DNA of 64,000 bases from Triglochin maritima. Taxonomy: Eukaryota; Streptophyta; Magnoliopsida; Alismatales; Juncaginaceae. The stretch lies in contig OY821784.1 in the NCBI GenBank assembly GCA_963682175.1, positions 25,029,621 through 25,093,620 of the forward strand. Reading direction: 5' to 3'. This document shows positions 43,875 to 56,895 of this stretch, one piece after another. The notes under the pieces are model-generated. The model saw only the letters and a list, made by a program, of their open reading frames with translations. It was not told where the DNA came from and ran no database searches. Each line of letters opens with the position of its first letter. The first letter of the stretch is position 1. A program made the translations under genes and the position numbers.

Positions 43875-46862
43875 TTGACGAGGAGCGTTGTCAATCCGGC
43901 TTCGGTCATCGATTTCTCGACACCTTCCTCCTCTCGTGTCGCACATAGTTTGGGTTCAATGGCTGCCAATTTCCGTGAGGAGGAGCAGTTGCTGGACCCA
44001 CCTGAGCGTCCTGTTGTCGTTCCCATACCTCTACGTGATCGATGCTACCCGAGCCGTACTGCTCTACCTTCATGCATCGTATTGCCAGAGGCTAATGGGA
44101 ACCATTTTGAGGTTAAGCCTCAGTTTATCTCCATGCTCCCTCATTTCACTGGGAAAGGTGACCCCTATATCTTTCTCAGGGAATTTGAGGAGGTTTGTGC
44201 TATGTTCAAGCTGCAACAACTTAGCACAGACTCCATCCATCTTAGGCTTGTCCCCTTTGCGCTGACGGATGACGCCAAGAAGTGGTTGTACACTAACCAG
44301 GCGAATGCCTTTAGGACTTGGGATGAGTTTCAATCTGCATTCCTCAAGAAGTACTTCCCAAATCATCGGACTCAAAAATTGAGGAACAAAATCAATTCGT
44401 TCTATCAACTTGAGACCGAGACATTTCATGCATATCTAGAGAGGTTCAAGGAGCTACTATCCTCATGCCCTCACCATGGCATTGAGTTGTGGCGCCTTTG
44501 TCAGATTGTGTACGAGGGTCTTTACATCCCGTCAAGAACGCTCCTTGAGTCCATGTGTCAAGGAGAGTTCTTGGGAAAGGATGAAAGGGAGGCATGGGCT
44601 TTACTAGAAGACCTTGCTGAGAAAACCATGCAATGGGAGAGTGTGAGGGAACCACCTGCATCATCTAGTATAGGAGCGAGGATCGCGAATGCAAACTCGA
44701 CTAGATCGGGTACCGCATTTGCTATCGATACCACTACGGCCACCGAGGCACGCATGGCGGCCTTAATGCGCCGTATGGATTCGATTGAGCTCCAAAACCA
44801 ACAAAGTGCACCTCACATGTCCACATCTGGTCAAATTCCCTGTCATTCATGTGGTAGGATAGGTCATGTAGAAAGCGAGTGTGAGTCCTTTCCTCCTGAG
44901 ATGGAGCATGTCAACGCCATCTATGATAGAGCCAGGAATGACCCATACTCATCATCTTATAATCCTGGATGGAGGAACCACCCCAATTTTTCATGGAACC
45001 AAACTAAAGACCCGGGTGGTCCTTCAAACTCCTATAGACCACATTACCAATCACACCAACCTCCCATGCATGCACATTCCTATCAGCCACCCCAAGCGCA
45101 AACCACCAATCAATCGGGTTTCCCAAATTCCAATAATATGGAAACCCGATTCAATTCGCTTGAGACCTTGACTCGTGGACTTGAAAACTCAATGAAAATT
45201 TTTATGTCAACCACGAGTCAAGTTCTCACTTCAAATCAGTAGACCATCAAATCTCTAGAGCTTCAGATGGGCCAATTGGCTCAGTCTGTACATGAAAGAG
45301 AGAGATGGTCTTTTCCTAGCCAGCCTGAGGCTAACCCCCGAATGTACCAACAACAACACATGCAAAATGAGAATGTGGTACCTCGGGGGAGGCAAGTGAA
45401 CCATGTGGAGGAACCTGTTCACCATGGCAATTCCATTGTAACCTTAAGGAATGGAAAACAGGTTGACAATCACATTTCCTTGCCACAACAACCACCATCT
45501 ATGCAGCTCCTCAGTGGGAATGGTGGTGAAGAAGAGGCTGAGGGTGAGGGTAATACACCAAAGCTTTCTTCTCAGGCACCGCAGAAAACCTACCTGCCAA
45601 AAGCTCCCTATCCAAGTAGGTTAACCAAAAAGCAGAGTGACAACATGGACAAGATATTAGAGGTGTTAAAGCAAGCAAAGGTTAACATCCCCTTGTTGGA
45701 TGTCATCCAACAAATACCTCAATATGCCAAAGTGTCCAATCCCACCTACACAAAATACAAGGACTCTAGGTGTCCTACTATTTAGTGTACAATAGGGGAC
45801 ACTAGAATGAGCAATGTTTTGCTTGATTTAGGATCAGCGGTCATCCTGCTCCCATTCTCTGTTTATCAACAGTTGAACTTGGGAGAATTGAAACCATCTA
45901 AGATCACCCTCCAATTGGCGGATGGATCCATTCGTATTCCCATGGGGATTATCGAGGACGTGCTTATCAAAGTTGGAGATTTTATATTTCCAGTCGATTT
46001 TGTTGTCCTCGATACCAATCCTGTTGCGAACACCCACTCTCAAATACCTTTGATTTTGGGTAGACCATTTCTGGCAACCTCCAATGCCTTGATTAATTGT
46101 AGAAATGATCTCATGAAACTCTCATTCGGTAACATGAGTGCCGAGTTTCATGTGTTCAACTCTGGTAGGCAACATGAACCTATGGATGAACCTTTAAATC
46201 TAAATCTCATCCGGCAATTGGAGAAAGCACCACAAAATCAACGAACACCCCTAACCCCAATGCAACCCGTTGAGAATGTTCGTGGGCCCAGCGAAAACTC
46301 ATTGCCTATCTTCGCAATGCAACAGAGTGAGCTGGCCTCGAACATGAATGTCCAAACGGAGTGTTCATTGCATGATTCAGTTGAGTGTACTAGTGAGAGC
46401 GAGACACCTCATCATATGCCTATACCAGAAGGTGTCTCTACCTCATGTCCCATGGCCATTGAGCCATTTGAGCTTCATATTGACTCCAACAAGGACCCAC
46501 CTATGATCGAGCTTATGCTTGATGATCTAAATGATGGTGGGAGGTCCTTGTTGGATGACTTGGGGAGCAGCCCCATTCTTAGTGATGCAGGTCTACTGCA
46601 TCCATCAAATGAGCTTGAGGAACTCATTGCGATGCACCCACCTATTGGTTGGAGGGTTTTGTTCGATGAGCAACTAAACCCTAGTGAGGCAACACATCTT
46701 CACTCTTTCATTTTTCCTACGCCCGACCAATATCATGAGGGGTTTGAGCCTTTAAGCTTTGACATTTCACCCCTCATGACACCTCAGAGTACCGGTGAAG
46801 TTTGCCCATCTCGACAAGTCTCTGGTCCTCATGACTTGATGTTCTCATTTGATGTTCCTTGA
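43875..46862 (+). pseudogene. TR-GAG2 gag-protease ORF, broken
   Basis: Three open segments in one frame (43875-45242, 45267-45785, 45807-46862) show that Gag and protease were one polyprotein. They are separated by TAG codons at 45240-45242 and 45783-45785. Blocks match TR-GAG1: capsid, knuckle CHSCGRIGHVESEC, DLGSAVILLPF protease site, LILGRPFL, and the tail with PPIGWRVLFDEQLNPSEAT and MFSFDVP. An in-frame deletion of 27 codons between YAKV and SNPTYTKY has TGT microhomology at its ends. A TGA upstream of MAANFREEE argues that translation starts at that Met (43960). The copy is dead but retains the tail. Confidence 0.9.
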
Positions 46863-48386
46863 CCAAATGATTATGAGAATATCGTTGTTGCTGTATATAT
46901 CATGTAAAAAAAAGTCGAAAAAAGCAAAATAAAAGAAAAAAATTGTGTAATAAAAGACTCCATTGGCGAGCATTGATTGTTGTGGGCCCAAACCCTTGTG
47001 TACTTGGACCCCATTTCTTTACGTATTTGTCTCCCTTCTTCAGTCATAGGTTTTGAGGAAATTTGGGTTTGTGTCCATCACTATAACCATGAACTTCCTG
47101 TTGTGCTTCATGACAGTCATAGGTTTTACGTATGTACATAGTCGAGTCTTTTTCTTTTGATTTTGTTTTCTTTTGTGTGTATTGATAGGGTCATGTTAGT
47201 GTGCTGCATTTAATATCGATATATCTGCTTGACACGATCCTTGGGTGACTTGTCTTCTTTTGCTTGCCTAGTGCTTTAAAATTTTCACATTTCTTTCAAA
47301 ATATTCATGTGTTTGCGAAAGAAAATGTTTTTGTGGGTTTTGCGTGTGTTTAGCATGTGCAAAACCGTTGAGAGGCAAAGTAAAAAGAAAGCTCCCAAAA
47401 TTGTCTTGAACTTGATGCATTAGGATTTCTAGTTTACTGGCTTTAGGTCTTATCGAGTCGTTAGGATGCACCCCGGTTTTCCCTCGGGGGGCGTGTAATC
47501 ATAGGGTTTCAGTACTCAAACATTTAAAGAAGTCCACCCTGAACCTAGTGAGTCAAATAATTCGTGTCAGTTAGTATAAGGAAGTTTGTCGTAGTCAAGG
47601 GCCCTTAATCTGTTTTTGTGAAACTTAAGTGTAGGGATTTTGGTTCCCATGTAGATAAGTAAATAAGTGATGTTCTCTCTTCTCGCACGGCTCCTATCAC
47701 TCGGGAAAGTAGGTCTGAGGGGACTTTGTGGCTAGTGCTTTCGAGTCATCTGACTTAGGATGCACCGACCGAACTCCCGTTACACGGGTGGTAGGGATCG
47801 CCCTATGTGGAGATTTGGCGGAAGGTGTACGTGATAGTGTAAGTCCTCATAGGAAATGATGCACGAAACCTGACCCTGGGAGAATCAAACATCAACCAAT
47901 AAAATGCTCCAAAGAAAAAGAAAAAAAAGAAAAAGGAAAAAAAAGAAAAAGAAATAAAGAGTCAAATAAGAACCAAAATGGACTTTACACATTGTATCAC
48001 ATTCAGAAGTTAAGGTTGCCCATGTCTTTCACTTAAGTCCTTGAATAACTTTCACGAATAACTCATTAGGCTAGGTGTGTGGATGGATTACATATATAGA
48101 GTCGACCCGTAGTATTACCGCGTCCCATGATTGACAAAAATAAGTCCAACGAGTCGTGTAGCTAGATTGATTAATGCATCTTGTTCGGATTTTGTGGGTA
48201 TATCCGCTGAAAACCCTCAGGAGACAACACTCCTCCTCCTTGGCGACAAGGAGGTTTAACGGCTTGTTGCACGTGCTAAGTGCAACCGCGATTCCTACGA
48301 AAGTGAGTTAGGATTTCTTGTTTTTCGTATGCTTTTCTCTTTCTTTGTTTTGCTCGGGACTAGCAAAAGTTAGGTGTGGGGGTATT
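46863..48386 (+). other. TR-GAG2 3' non-coding region and polypurine tract
   Basis: About 1.5 kb collinear with 28746-30391, with a shorter A-rich tract, a six-base G run near 47485 and a second A-rich tract near 47915-47965. It ends with the tract TAGGTGTGGGGGTA (48371-48384). No gene is seen. Confidence 0.85.
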
Positions 48387-49767
48387 TGATTGACATCATT
48401 TCATGCTTATATTTGTATCTTATATCCATTATCTTTCACCTAAACAATGCTATGTTACGAGTTTTATGTTTAGTCTTCAGGAATAAATAGGTTTGAAGAG
48501 ATGAAGCATAAAAGGACCCAAAAGCTGGGAAAAAGGACTGAATTGTGAGATCTAGGGACCAAGATGCAAGGAAGAAGGACCTGATTGCAAGACAGAAGGA
48601 CCTAAGAGCAAAACAGAATACTCCACACCATCATGGGGAGTATTTTACCAATTCGATTCGGGTCGGAGCTACAACAAGTCAAGTAACCGCATCAAAGACC
48701 AACAATACCAGAAAGAAAATCCCACAACAAATTCCAACGCGATCCGAAGTTTATGGACCGCCAATTGGCGGTCCATATTACTCAGGATCCGCCCACATTT
48801 CTCCTGGACTTGTATTAATGGTTGTTTAGGCTATTTTTGGTATTGGTTTAGTCCCACATTGGGAGATTGTCCCGGATTAGATTTTTCCATGGCTATAAAT
48901 AAAACTCTTCACCTCCTATTGTAATCACTCCATATTTTAAGTGGCTATTCTTCCTACTAGAAGTGAGGCCTTGAAGCACACACTAAAGTAGGAGGATGCT
49001 ACTTTTAATGTGAGTCATTTTAATACAAGTTCTCTTTATTATGTTGTTTGTTTTATGTTTCTTGTTTTGCTTTGCTTAATCTCATTTCATTAGTTTTATT
49101 AGCTTAGTTAATATGCTTCCTTTGTTTAGTTTAATAATTAGTGTAATGTTTAGTGAGTAGTTCCATCCCCTTTGGGGGGTGGAGTAGATGTACATACATG
49201 CAAATGAGAATGGATTGAATGCTTTATTTCCAATGTGTTGATAAAACATGAATGTATGCTTGCTTGTTTATGATAGAATTTATAACTTGATGAGTTTTGC
49301 CAAAATGATTAGACACCTCTCATGCTTGTTTAGGTTCTGAAATAAACATCTTGCATATGTAAATGTTAATCAACTAAGTTGGTGAATAGATTGATAGGTT
49401 TTGCCACAACATTTAGACACTTCCTATGCATGATAACACCACCTTTATTTGTGCTTAAAGAATGTGTTTAATACTCACCTCTTTGCTTGTGTGCACTCAC
49501 TCCACCCCTTAGGGGTTTTCCCATTTCTGTATTCCAGCATTCTTCTTTTGTTCTTAGCTTAGTTGTCATTTCATTTTTTGTTTCTTTCGTTCGCATTTCA
49601 TACTTCTTAGCGTAGTTTAGTATAGAGTACATAGTCAATATTTCTCCCCCAATTTTTGCCACTTGATTTCTGATAAACAAGAGGATGCTCACCTGCCTGA
49701 GGACGACCCGTACTTGCCACCGCTTCATCGTGGTCGTGCACTTGCGGCTTAAATAAAACGTTCAACA
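48387..49767 (+). repeat. TR-GAG2 3' LTR
   Basis: 1,381 bases, TGATTGACATC to CGTTCAACA. It has one perfect palindrome GACCGCCAATTGGCGGTC at 48756-48773 instead of a pair. TATA box near 48893-48900. It ends inside another type-A LTR that resumes at 49768. Confidence 0.92.
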
Positions 49768-50173
49768 TTAATCAACTAGGTTAGTGATTGGTATAATAGG
49801 TTTGGCCACAACCATTAGGTGCTTCCTATGCATGAAAACGCAACATACACTTGTTCCTTATTGAATGCATTCTTCACCACTTAATCACTTGTGTACACAC
49901 ACACCACCCCTTGGGTGTTTTTACTTCCTGAATTTCATGTTTCTAGTTTGTTAGTTGCTAGTTTAGTTTCATGTTAGTCTTGTGCATTCATCCTTCTTGT
50001 TGTTAATTGCTAGTTTAGTGTAGCTTAGTTTAGTGCAATCAACTTCTTCTCTCCTTTATTTTCCACTCCATTTCTAAAGAACCATAGTTGACATACCTCC
50101 TTGTGGACTCGACCCGTATTTGCGACCGCTTCATCTTGATCGTGCACTTACGGTATTTAACTGAATCAATCAA
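49768..50173 (+). repeat. Diverged type-A LTR, 3' part
   Basis: The last 406 bases of a diverged type-A LTR: CTTCCTATGCATGA, the CACCACCCCTTGGGTG block, the GTTGACATACCTCCTTGTGG block and the terminal ACTGAATCAATCA. The primer site expected next is missing. Confidence 0.75.
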
Positions 50174-51269
50174 CCATCTTTTCTTCACTTTTATTTTTGT
50201 GTTGATTACTGGAGAAAGGTACATACTTCCAAGACTCATTCATGCAGTAGGTTACATTTCATATAGTTAGTAGGGTTGTATTAGGACAAGAGTGTGAATC
50301 AAGTTTGTTTGGAGCTATTGATTGCTAGATCTAAGTTGAACAACTCTCAATGGCACCACCTATAGAAAATCAAGATATTGTGGGGATTTTATCACCCTCC
50401 CGTGGCCCACAAACCACCAACCTAAGTGTCACTCAAGTCTAATTTAAAATCAATTAGAAATCGGTCCCTAATGATACTCAGACTCAATTAAGGAGTTGGT
50501 TCATTGTGACTTGTATGACCTGAACGTTATTTGAGAAAATTGGTTTCTAGGGATTGTTTTCGTAGCGACGAAAGTACTCCAAGCGAAGTGGTTATTTAAT
50601 TGGCATCGGTTTCATCGGAAGTGCTCCCACATGCTATACAGGACATGGCCAATCTATCAGGTTGTTGATGGAGGTGAACCAAGATTTACTTAATTGACTC
50701 ACCAGTTAGGAGTCATCTAGTTTGAAGAACACTAGGTCTAGGCTATTTGAGTCTTGTTTGTTGTGTGAAATTCTAAACCTGATCCGAAGTCGAGTCTATC
50801 TCTCTCCTCATCTAAACCCTTCACTTATATACCTCTTCTTTAGGAAATTCTCATCTTTCTATTTCCTTGTTAGCATAATTAGAAATAAAATAAAAAATTG
50901 AAAAATTGAAAACTCTAAAAGGGAGTTTGATTTGGAAAAATCTCGACCTCATTTTAAGAATATTTTAAAAATTGATCTTTTCAAATTCAATTTTGAAGCA
51001 ATTAGGAAATATTCCAAAAGCAAGTTTTGTTTGAAAAATTGAATTTGATATCAAACTTTTGGAAGTTGATCCTGGTGCATGCAAACTTGGCCTCGAGACA
51101 TAAATATCCGGCTTCGCTAGTTGACTTAGATTCAACCCATAGTTTGTCTTGATATAACATGTGCACCTTCTCTCTTGAACCTAATGAGTGAGAATTATAT
51201 GAATGACAATTGTTGGAATCAAACTCAATATGCATAGTCTAGCGAAAATATATATCATAATAATTTTCA
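50174..51269 (+). other. Decayed leader of an old family member
   Basis: Partly collinear with the TR-GAG1 leader, for example GGGGATTTTATCACCCTCCC near 50381 compared with 25151. AT rich at 50860-51010. No open frame of interest. Confidence 0.6.
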
Positions 51270-51741
51270 AATGGATCACAATGAAATGGATTGGGGCACA
51301 TTTAATTTTCGTCTTGTAATTGGTGAGGGTTTAGTGGTCACATAGCCCAAGATTGCATTTTGAATCCTCAAAAACCCGAATGAACCAACTCTTATCATCA
51401 TTGCCCACAACATGGCCCTTATGCTTGTGCATACAATCAACCATCGGATTCATATCAAGATTGTTCATGGGATGCCCAAGATGAACCAAACTCATATATG
51501 ATATATCCACCTTATCACAATACTCCATTTAAATTCCAAAATTTTATCAATATGCATAAGTGGAACATGGAATAAACCTCAAAATGTTAGTACCACATTC
51601 ACATTTTCTCAAAACATGAATTCTAATGTTGACTCAAGACTTGCTTCAATAGAACAAACCATTTCAATGTTTATTCAAAACTTCAACAATTTTTTGGTAG
51701 ACACCAATAACTCGTTGCATTCCTTGGAAATGCAAGTATGT
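51270..51741 (+). pseudogene. Decayed gag zinc-knuckle fragment
   Basis: At 51315-51356 is a LARD1-like knuckle in which the second Cys codon has become TGA (C N W stop GFSGHIAQDC). Downstream are YACAYNQPSDSYQDCSW and DSRLASIEQTISMFIQNFN ending SLEMQVC, matching the region before the coil in LARD1 and TR-GAG. A solo LTR interrupts it at 51742. Confidence 0.7.
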
Positions 51742-53238
51742 TGATGAATCAGTTAAAATACCACAAGTGCATGGCCGCGTTGAAGCGGTGGCAAGTACGG
51801 GTCCGTCCACAGGGGACACGTGTGGGTCGGATTCACGATACTCAAGTGGGGGAGAGGAAAAGAGAGATGTGATCGAAATTAAACTACAATGCGTGTGAAA
51901 TCGCAAAAAAACGATCAATGAAAACTAAACCCTAAGGGGTAGAGAAAAAATGCAAATATGAAAATGTGTGTTGTGTGTGTGTTCAAATGTGCACATCAAA
52001 ACATGTCATACATGAAATTCATAAAACTCAAATTCAAATTTGCCTCCACATGAAATAAGATAAAACATTATCACTAAAACATACAAGACAATAATTGAAA
52101 TGAAGCAAATATGTTCACATGCATAACGACTCAAATCCAACTATTTTTCCACATGAAATAAGATTTATCACAATCATTAAAATATACAAGACATTGGATA
52201 AAGCCAACATGAGCACAAGTCTTGTTCCCTTCTTCCACTCCATCCTTATCTTCACCTCATCATTGGCCATAAAATAGGCCCACTAATCTAAGCATGTGCT
52301 AAGCTTCATTCAAGAGCATTAGGACATCAAATATAAGAGTGAAATCTCATTAGAAGGTTATGAAAATCATGTAAAGCTCAAAAGATTAAGATTAGCACAC
52401 ACTAATAGGGATGGACTACTCTCTACTCATCTCCACATTAAAGAAAACATGAAAAGAAATAAACCCATGAAAGAAATGAAGAAAAACAAGATTAAGAAAA
52501 CAACAACATAAAAGAAATTGTATCAAAGGAAAACCTCAACATAATGAACAAGAACTAAACTAGATTAAGAAAATAAAAGACAAAGTTTGCTCCTCTCCAA
52601 CCCCCTTATTACACTACTAAAACAAGAAACTAAAACCTACTATAATGGTGGAAGGATGAAGAAGAAGGAATGAGGTATTACAAGTGTATTTATAGAAGTT
52701 TAGAGGGTTTGGATGAATCTGGGCATAATCAGACGACTATAAATCAGATGTGGAGGTCCTGGAATGCTCTCACCTGACAACCCTACCCGCGCCAAAATGT
52801 GCAAGCCAAAAGCTTAACCGGATCAGCCACGGGCGGATCAATTTTCTTTGATCGACTCCAAATTTTAATTACGGCTTTATTTCACATAATAAACACGTGG
52901 GGTGCGCCCAGAGCTGTTGGTTCAAGCCCGTTTGGTTTTAAATGTAGAATTACTCCTCAGGTTCAGGAGATTCTGGACTTTTGCAAGCAACATATTTTCT
53001 TTACACTTAAGTCTCTCCGGGTTTTCACTTGAGTCCTTCCTGAGTTACAATCAAGTCATTGGGCATTACAAACAGGTCCAGAACCTTCCAAATCATTCAT
53101 TCTTCTTGCGTTTAGGTCCTTTTCTCTTCCTTATTGCCTATACCCTGAAACACATCAACCAAACACTCGAGTAACACAAATATGAGGTTAAATAAAGGAT
53201 ATATAGCATGAATATGATGCATGATATGCTACTAATCA
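51742..53238 (-). mobile_element. Solo type-A LTR with target duplication
   Basis: 1,497 bases, minus orientation, starting TGATTAGTAGCATATCATG and ending ACTGATTCATCA on that strand, flanked by a perfect TATGT at 51737-51741 and 53239-53243. No internal sequence is attached, so the element was lost by LTR-LTR recombination. It contains ATTTATAG (a TATA-like box) near 52689 but no perfect palindrome. Confidence 0.9.
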
Positions 53239-53250
53239 TATGTCAATGGT

Positions 53251-54687
53251 TGAGTATCACAATTTATCATTTTTACCTTCACTATTATCTTATTTTTGTA
53301 TTTGAATAATGAGTACATCAACTGCCGAGTGTTTTGATTTGATTTTGTATGTTACAAGAATAGATACAATTGCTGAAAATATTGGAAAGTGAAAGGACTT
53401 ATATGAAAAATTTGATATATAAAGTGAAACTTGAAGGACATGATACAAGAAATCCACTATACATGTTTATGCTCTCTAACGTGGTGCAAATTAATAGGAA
53501 AGTACTCAGATTATAAGTGCAAATTTGGATAATGCAATCAACGTCAAATAAGAAAGTTCGGATAAGGAAAGTCTAGACTTCCAACACATACCACTTATTT
53601 TATTCATAACATCCATATCCAAATACCAAATTTTATGATTCTAGATCCGTTGGAAAAAAAATTTAAGGGAGAAAATATTTATTTTTCTTAGGACTTGCCA
53701 AATTCTAATATACAAGGGGTGCTAAGACATACTGTATTTGTAAATCGAACAATCAACAAATCATCAGTAATTTGTGCATACCTTTCTCCTCTAATATCCA
53801 AATCAAGTGATTCAAGCGGCTTTCGAAAGATATTTTGAAGGATCACGATTGCCTTTGCAACGAGATATTCAAAATTTAGATGTTTCTGGGGTCAAACGGT
53901 GCATGAAAGACAGTTGACTTGGGAGAGACAAAATTCTATATAATGCCTTGTATTTTCTAATCAAGGGAGCTCTTCCCGTTTAGTTTAATTTTCTATGGGA
54001 AGAGAGTCTCACGTTGTATGTACTTTTCTCTTTTTTTCTCATGTCTCTCTTCTTTTCTTTTATGTTTTCTCTCATCATTTGTAACCAAATCCATCTCTTC
54101 GAAGGTGGAGATATGATCTAGGATGAATTAAGAATAGGGTTTCCATCATGTTGATATTTTGATTTGTTATTACTTTTGCTAATTTGCTTGAAAGAGGTAG
54201 ATGATTAAAATTATTTGATAGGTTGATGTTATTTGTAAGTTTCTTAATCTATGTTTAGAATTATATTGTTGCTTCTTCGGTTGCAAGAATTTGCGAAGTT
54301 GTAATTAGATATAGGTTAAGTGTTGTTTGATGATTTGATAGTCTAATCATGTCAACTCATACTTACAAAATCTAATCTCGTGTGTTTAATGAAATGTGCA
54401 ACACCTTCCTCAATTTATGCTTATGCAAGTGTTTTCACCTTCTAAGTGTTTAATCTCATCCTAATTTTTGATTGCTTCTTACTATAGAAAAACCAATAAA
54501 TATTTACATTATCTCTTAATATTTTCATAAAACAAAAGACCAAAAATATCAACCACCATTAAATCTACTTTCATTATTACTCGTGCTTCATTGAAAAATA
54601 AAATCGACTGAAATTTGCAACCTTGCCTTGTGTTTGACCCCTTTGCTACACGATCCGTATGCTTGCGGTTAAATTTAAGACTCATCA
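53251..54687 (+). mobile_element. Type-B LTR, copy 2
   Basis: About 1.44 kb, the most complete type-B LTR. It begins near GAGTATCACAATTTATC and ends CTTGCGGTTAAATTTAAG then CTCATCA. No primer site follows and no target duplication is evident. It may be the 5' LTR of the element ending at 58138, with leader and amino gag deleted, or a solo LTR that split an older gag. Confidence 0.75.
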
Positions 54688-55345
54688 TGAACTAGTACAA
54701 TAAGTGAGTGAATATGAGATTGATAATTATCTTAATCAACTTGAGCTAAAATCACAATTTGAGCTCACAAGTCAGCAAGTTGGAAAGTAACAACTTGAAC
54801 TTCAGCTTTCATGTAAAACAAGTGCTCAACATGTTGGATCGATTCAACCTGACCCGCAATCTCAATTTGAACACCTGAATAAAGGGTTAGACCGTCCCAA
54901 CCTGAGCTTGAAATTCAATTCATACCTATAACTCGAAAAGTTGGACCATCACAACCTGATAGTGAATCTATACCTCAACCAAGTGACAATGAACTAGTCT
55001 ACCATGTTAAAGAATCATATCCTAATTGACTCATTCTGACACATAAACCAGTTGGTCGGAGAGTTTGGATTGGTGATCATGTTTATAATGCTGCAATGCA
55101 CAATAAACAATTTCCATCATTATCTCCCAACCAACTGATAGAATGGTCTAAACAAATGAAGATTAATTTTCTGCCTCATATGTTGCCTTGTGATGGTCAT
55201 GAACATCTTCATGTTATTATTGTTAGGAGTTATGTGGGCTCACAGTTCAGAATTTTGATCTCATGTGGGCTCATGTTTCTATTTCAGTGCATTAACTTCG
55301 TAAAATGTGATCACATTTATGTTATAAATATGTCAAAAAATGAAT
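54688..55345 (+). pseudogene. Decayed gag tail with RT-like fossil
   Basis: Plus-strand frames, broken by many stops, show a Gln/Leu coil (LNQLELKSQFELTSQQ) and, at 55018-55092, THKPVGRRVWIGDHVYN. This matches the GWRVWIDDHN tail of LARD1 and LARD2 with one Trp replaced by Arg. A short open end (55096-55347) has no known domain. Confidence 0.65.
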
Positions 55346-56895
55346 AAAAATTGTTAGTGTGTTTTGTTTGTTTTCCTCGATAATTTTACATGTTCAAAAC
55401 ACATGGGGTTCTCCATATGTAGTTGAAATTTGGTAAGATTGTTCATTTATCTACCTCTCATTTATGATATGATTCCATACATTGAGGGCAATGCATGATT
55501 TAGGTGGGGGGGGGGGGTTAATGCGTACATATTTATCGTAGTCTAGTATTTTTGTTTATTCCTTTTCCTTTGTGTGTATTGTTAGGACATGATAGTTTGA
55601 GAACTTTATCTTCCATATGTTATGAAATCAGGAATCCTATGTGTGACTTGTTTTCTTTTACTTGATGCTTTATTTTTATTTTTTCAAAAATAAAAATTAA
55701 TAAAAAGATAGTAAGTTCTTGTTTTTGAAATGAATTTTAGGTGTTGCATTGTAATTAGTCGTGTACAACAAGCATGAGTGAGGTAAGTAAAAAGTAAGTC
55801 ACATAAGTTGAGCAAGGATGCATTATATCACCATATTTGATGGTCCTTAGAGTAACCTAGTGCATGTGAGAACTTCCAAGTCAGAAGGAGGTGTATACAC
55901 TGGGTTTACAGTTTAAGACCTAATACTACATTCCACCTCAAACTCTATGGTAGTGTCCAATAATGTAATCCGGAGCTAGTAAGGTGATGTGTCAATGAAA
56001 TACTTTATATTTCTAGGCTCCTGTTATTTGTAGATGTGTTAAGTTTAATGGGGGTACAATTGCACCTAAGTTAAATCCAATGTCAAGTTTGTGTAGGAAT
56101 AGAATTGAGTAAGGGTCTCACTCCGAGACAATATTTTCCACTCAGACCAGTAAGTTCGTAGGGGCACCTTAAAACCTAGTTTTCTTGTGAGTCTTGTGAC
56201 TTGGGAACGAACGACTGAATTCCCATTACACGGATGGTAGACGAGCCATATTGTGGGGATAGACAAATGAATGAGGGAATCCAATACCATAGTCAAAACC
56301 TTTGGGTAGGGAAAAAGCTAATTCAAGGCAATTGCTAAGAAAAAAAAGAGAGAAAGAAATGAAACTCAAACCCAAAATTCTCCTTGGAGGCAAAAGGTCT
56401 CAAACATCGCCTCAAATCAAATTCAAAACCTAAATTTCAAATCAAATCCACCAGAAAAACGACGAGGAGCAAGAAGAATGGGAGCAAACTTAATTGTTTC
56501 GAGGGAAAATAAGGACACCCATGTATCACTCATCAAAACTTCATATCAACTTATTGGGTAGTAGTGCACTAGACTAACCGAGTGGAGTAAAATTAGTAGG
56601 CAGGTCAGACCCTTTTGGAATGTTCACTCTATGACCAACCAAGGTTGCTTTATAGATTTAGAGAACTTAGTTATATGTTACGTATCCAAGCTCAGATTTT
56701 GTGCGTATATATGCTGAAAACCCTCCAGAGAAAAAACTCCTCAATGGCAGCATGAGTGTTTAACGACTTGTTGCACGTGTTAAGTGCAACCGTGATTCCT
56801 AGGAAAATGAGTTAGGATTTCATGTTTGTTTGTATCTTTTATTTTTCTTGTTTTTGTTTTGTTCGGGACTAGCAAAAGATAGGTGTGGGGGTATT
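55346..56895 (+). other. 3' non-coding region and polypurine tract of the type-B element
   Basis: Diverged but collinear with the family 3' region: CATTGAGGGCAATGCATGA near 55479, a 12-base G run at 55506-55517, GCACGTGTTAAGTGCAACCG near 56773, TTCGGGACTAGCAAAAG and the tract ATAGGTGTGGGGGTATT ending at 56895. No gene is seen. Confidence 0.75.

Larger units (their letters stand above)
43694..49767 (+). mobile_element. TR-GAG2, 5'-truncated gag-protease element
   Basis: Internal sequence and 3' LTR of a second TR-GAG copy. It lacks its 5' LTR, primer site and about 950 bases of leader relative to TR-GAG1. It holds a broken gag-protease ORF, the conserved 3' region, polypurine tract and a 1,381-base 3' LTR. 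It meets the inverted M LTR head-on at 43693. Being truncated, it has no testable target duplication. Confidence 0.9.

Noticed and set aside
53244..54700. Target duplication for type-B LTR copy 2
   Set aside because: Several alignments of the LTR ends were tried and none gave matching 5-base flanks; the copy is old or rearranged.
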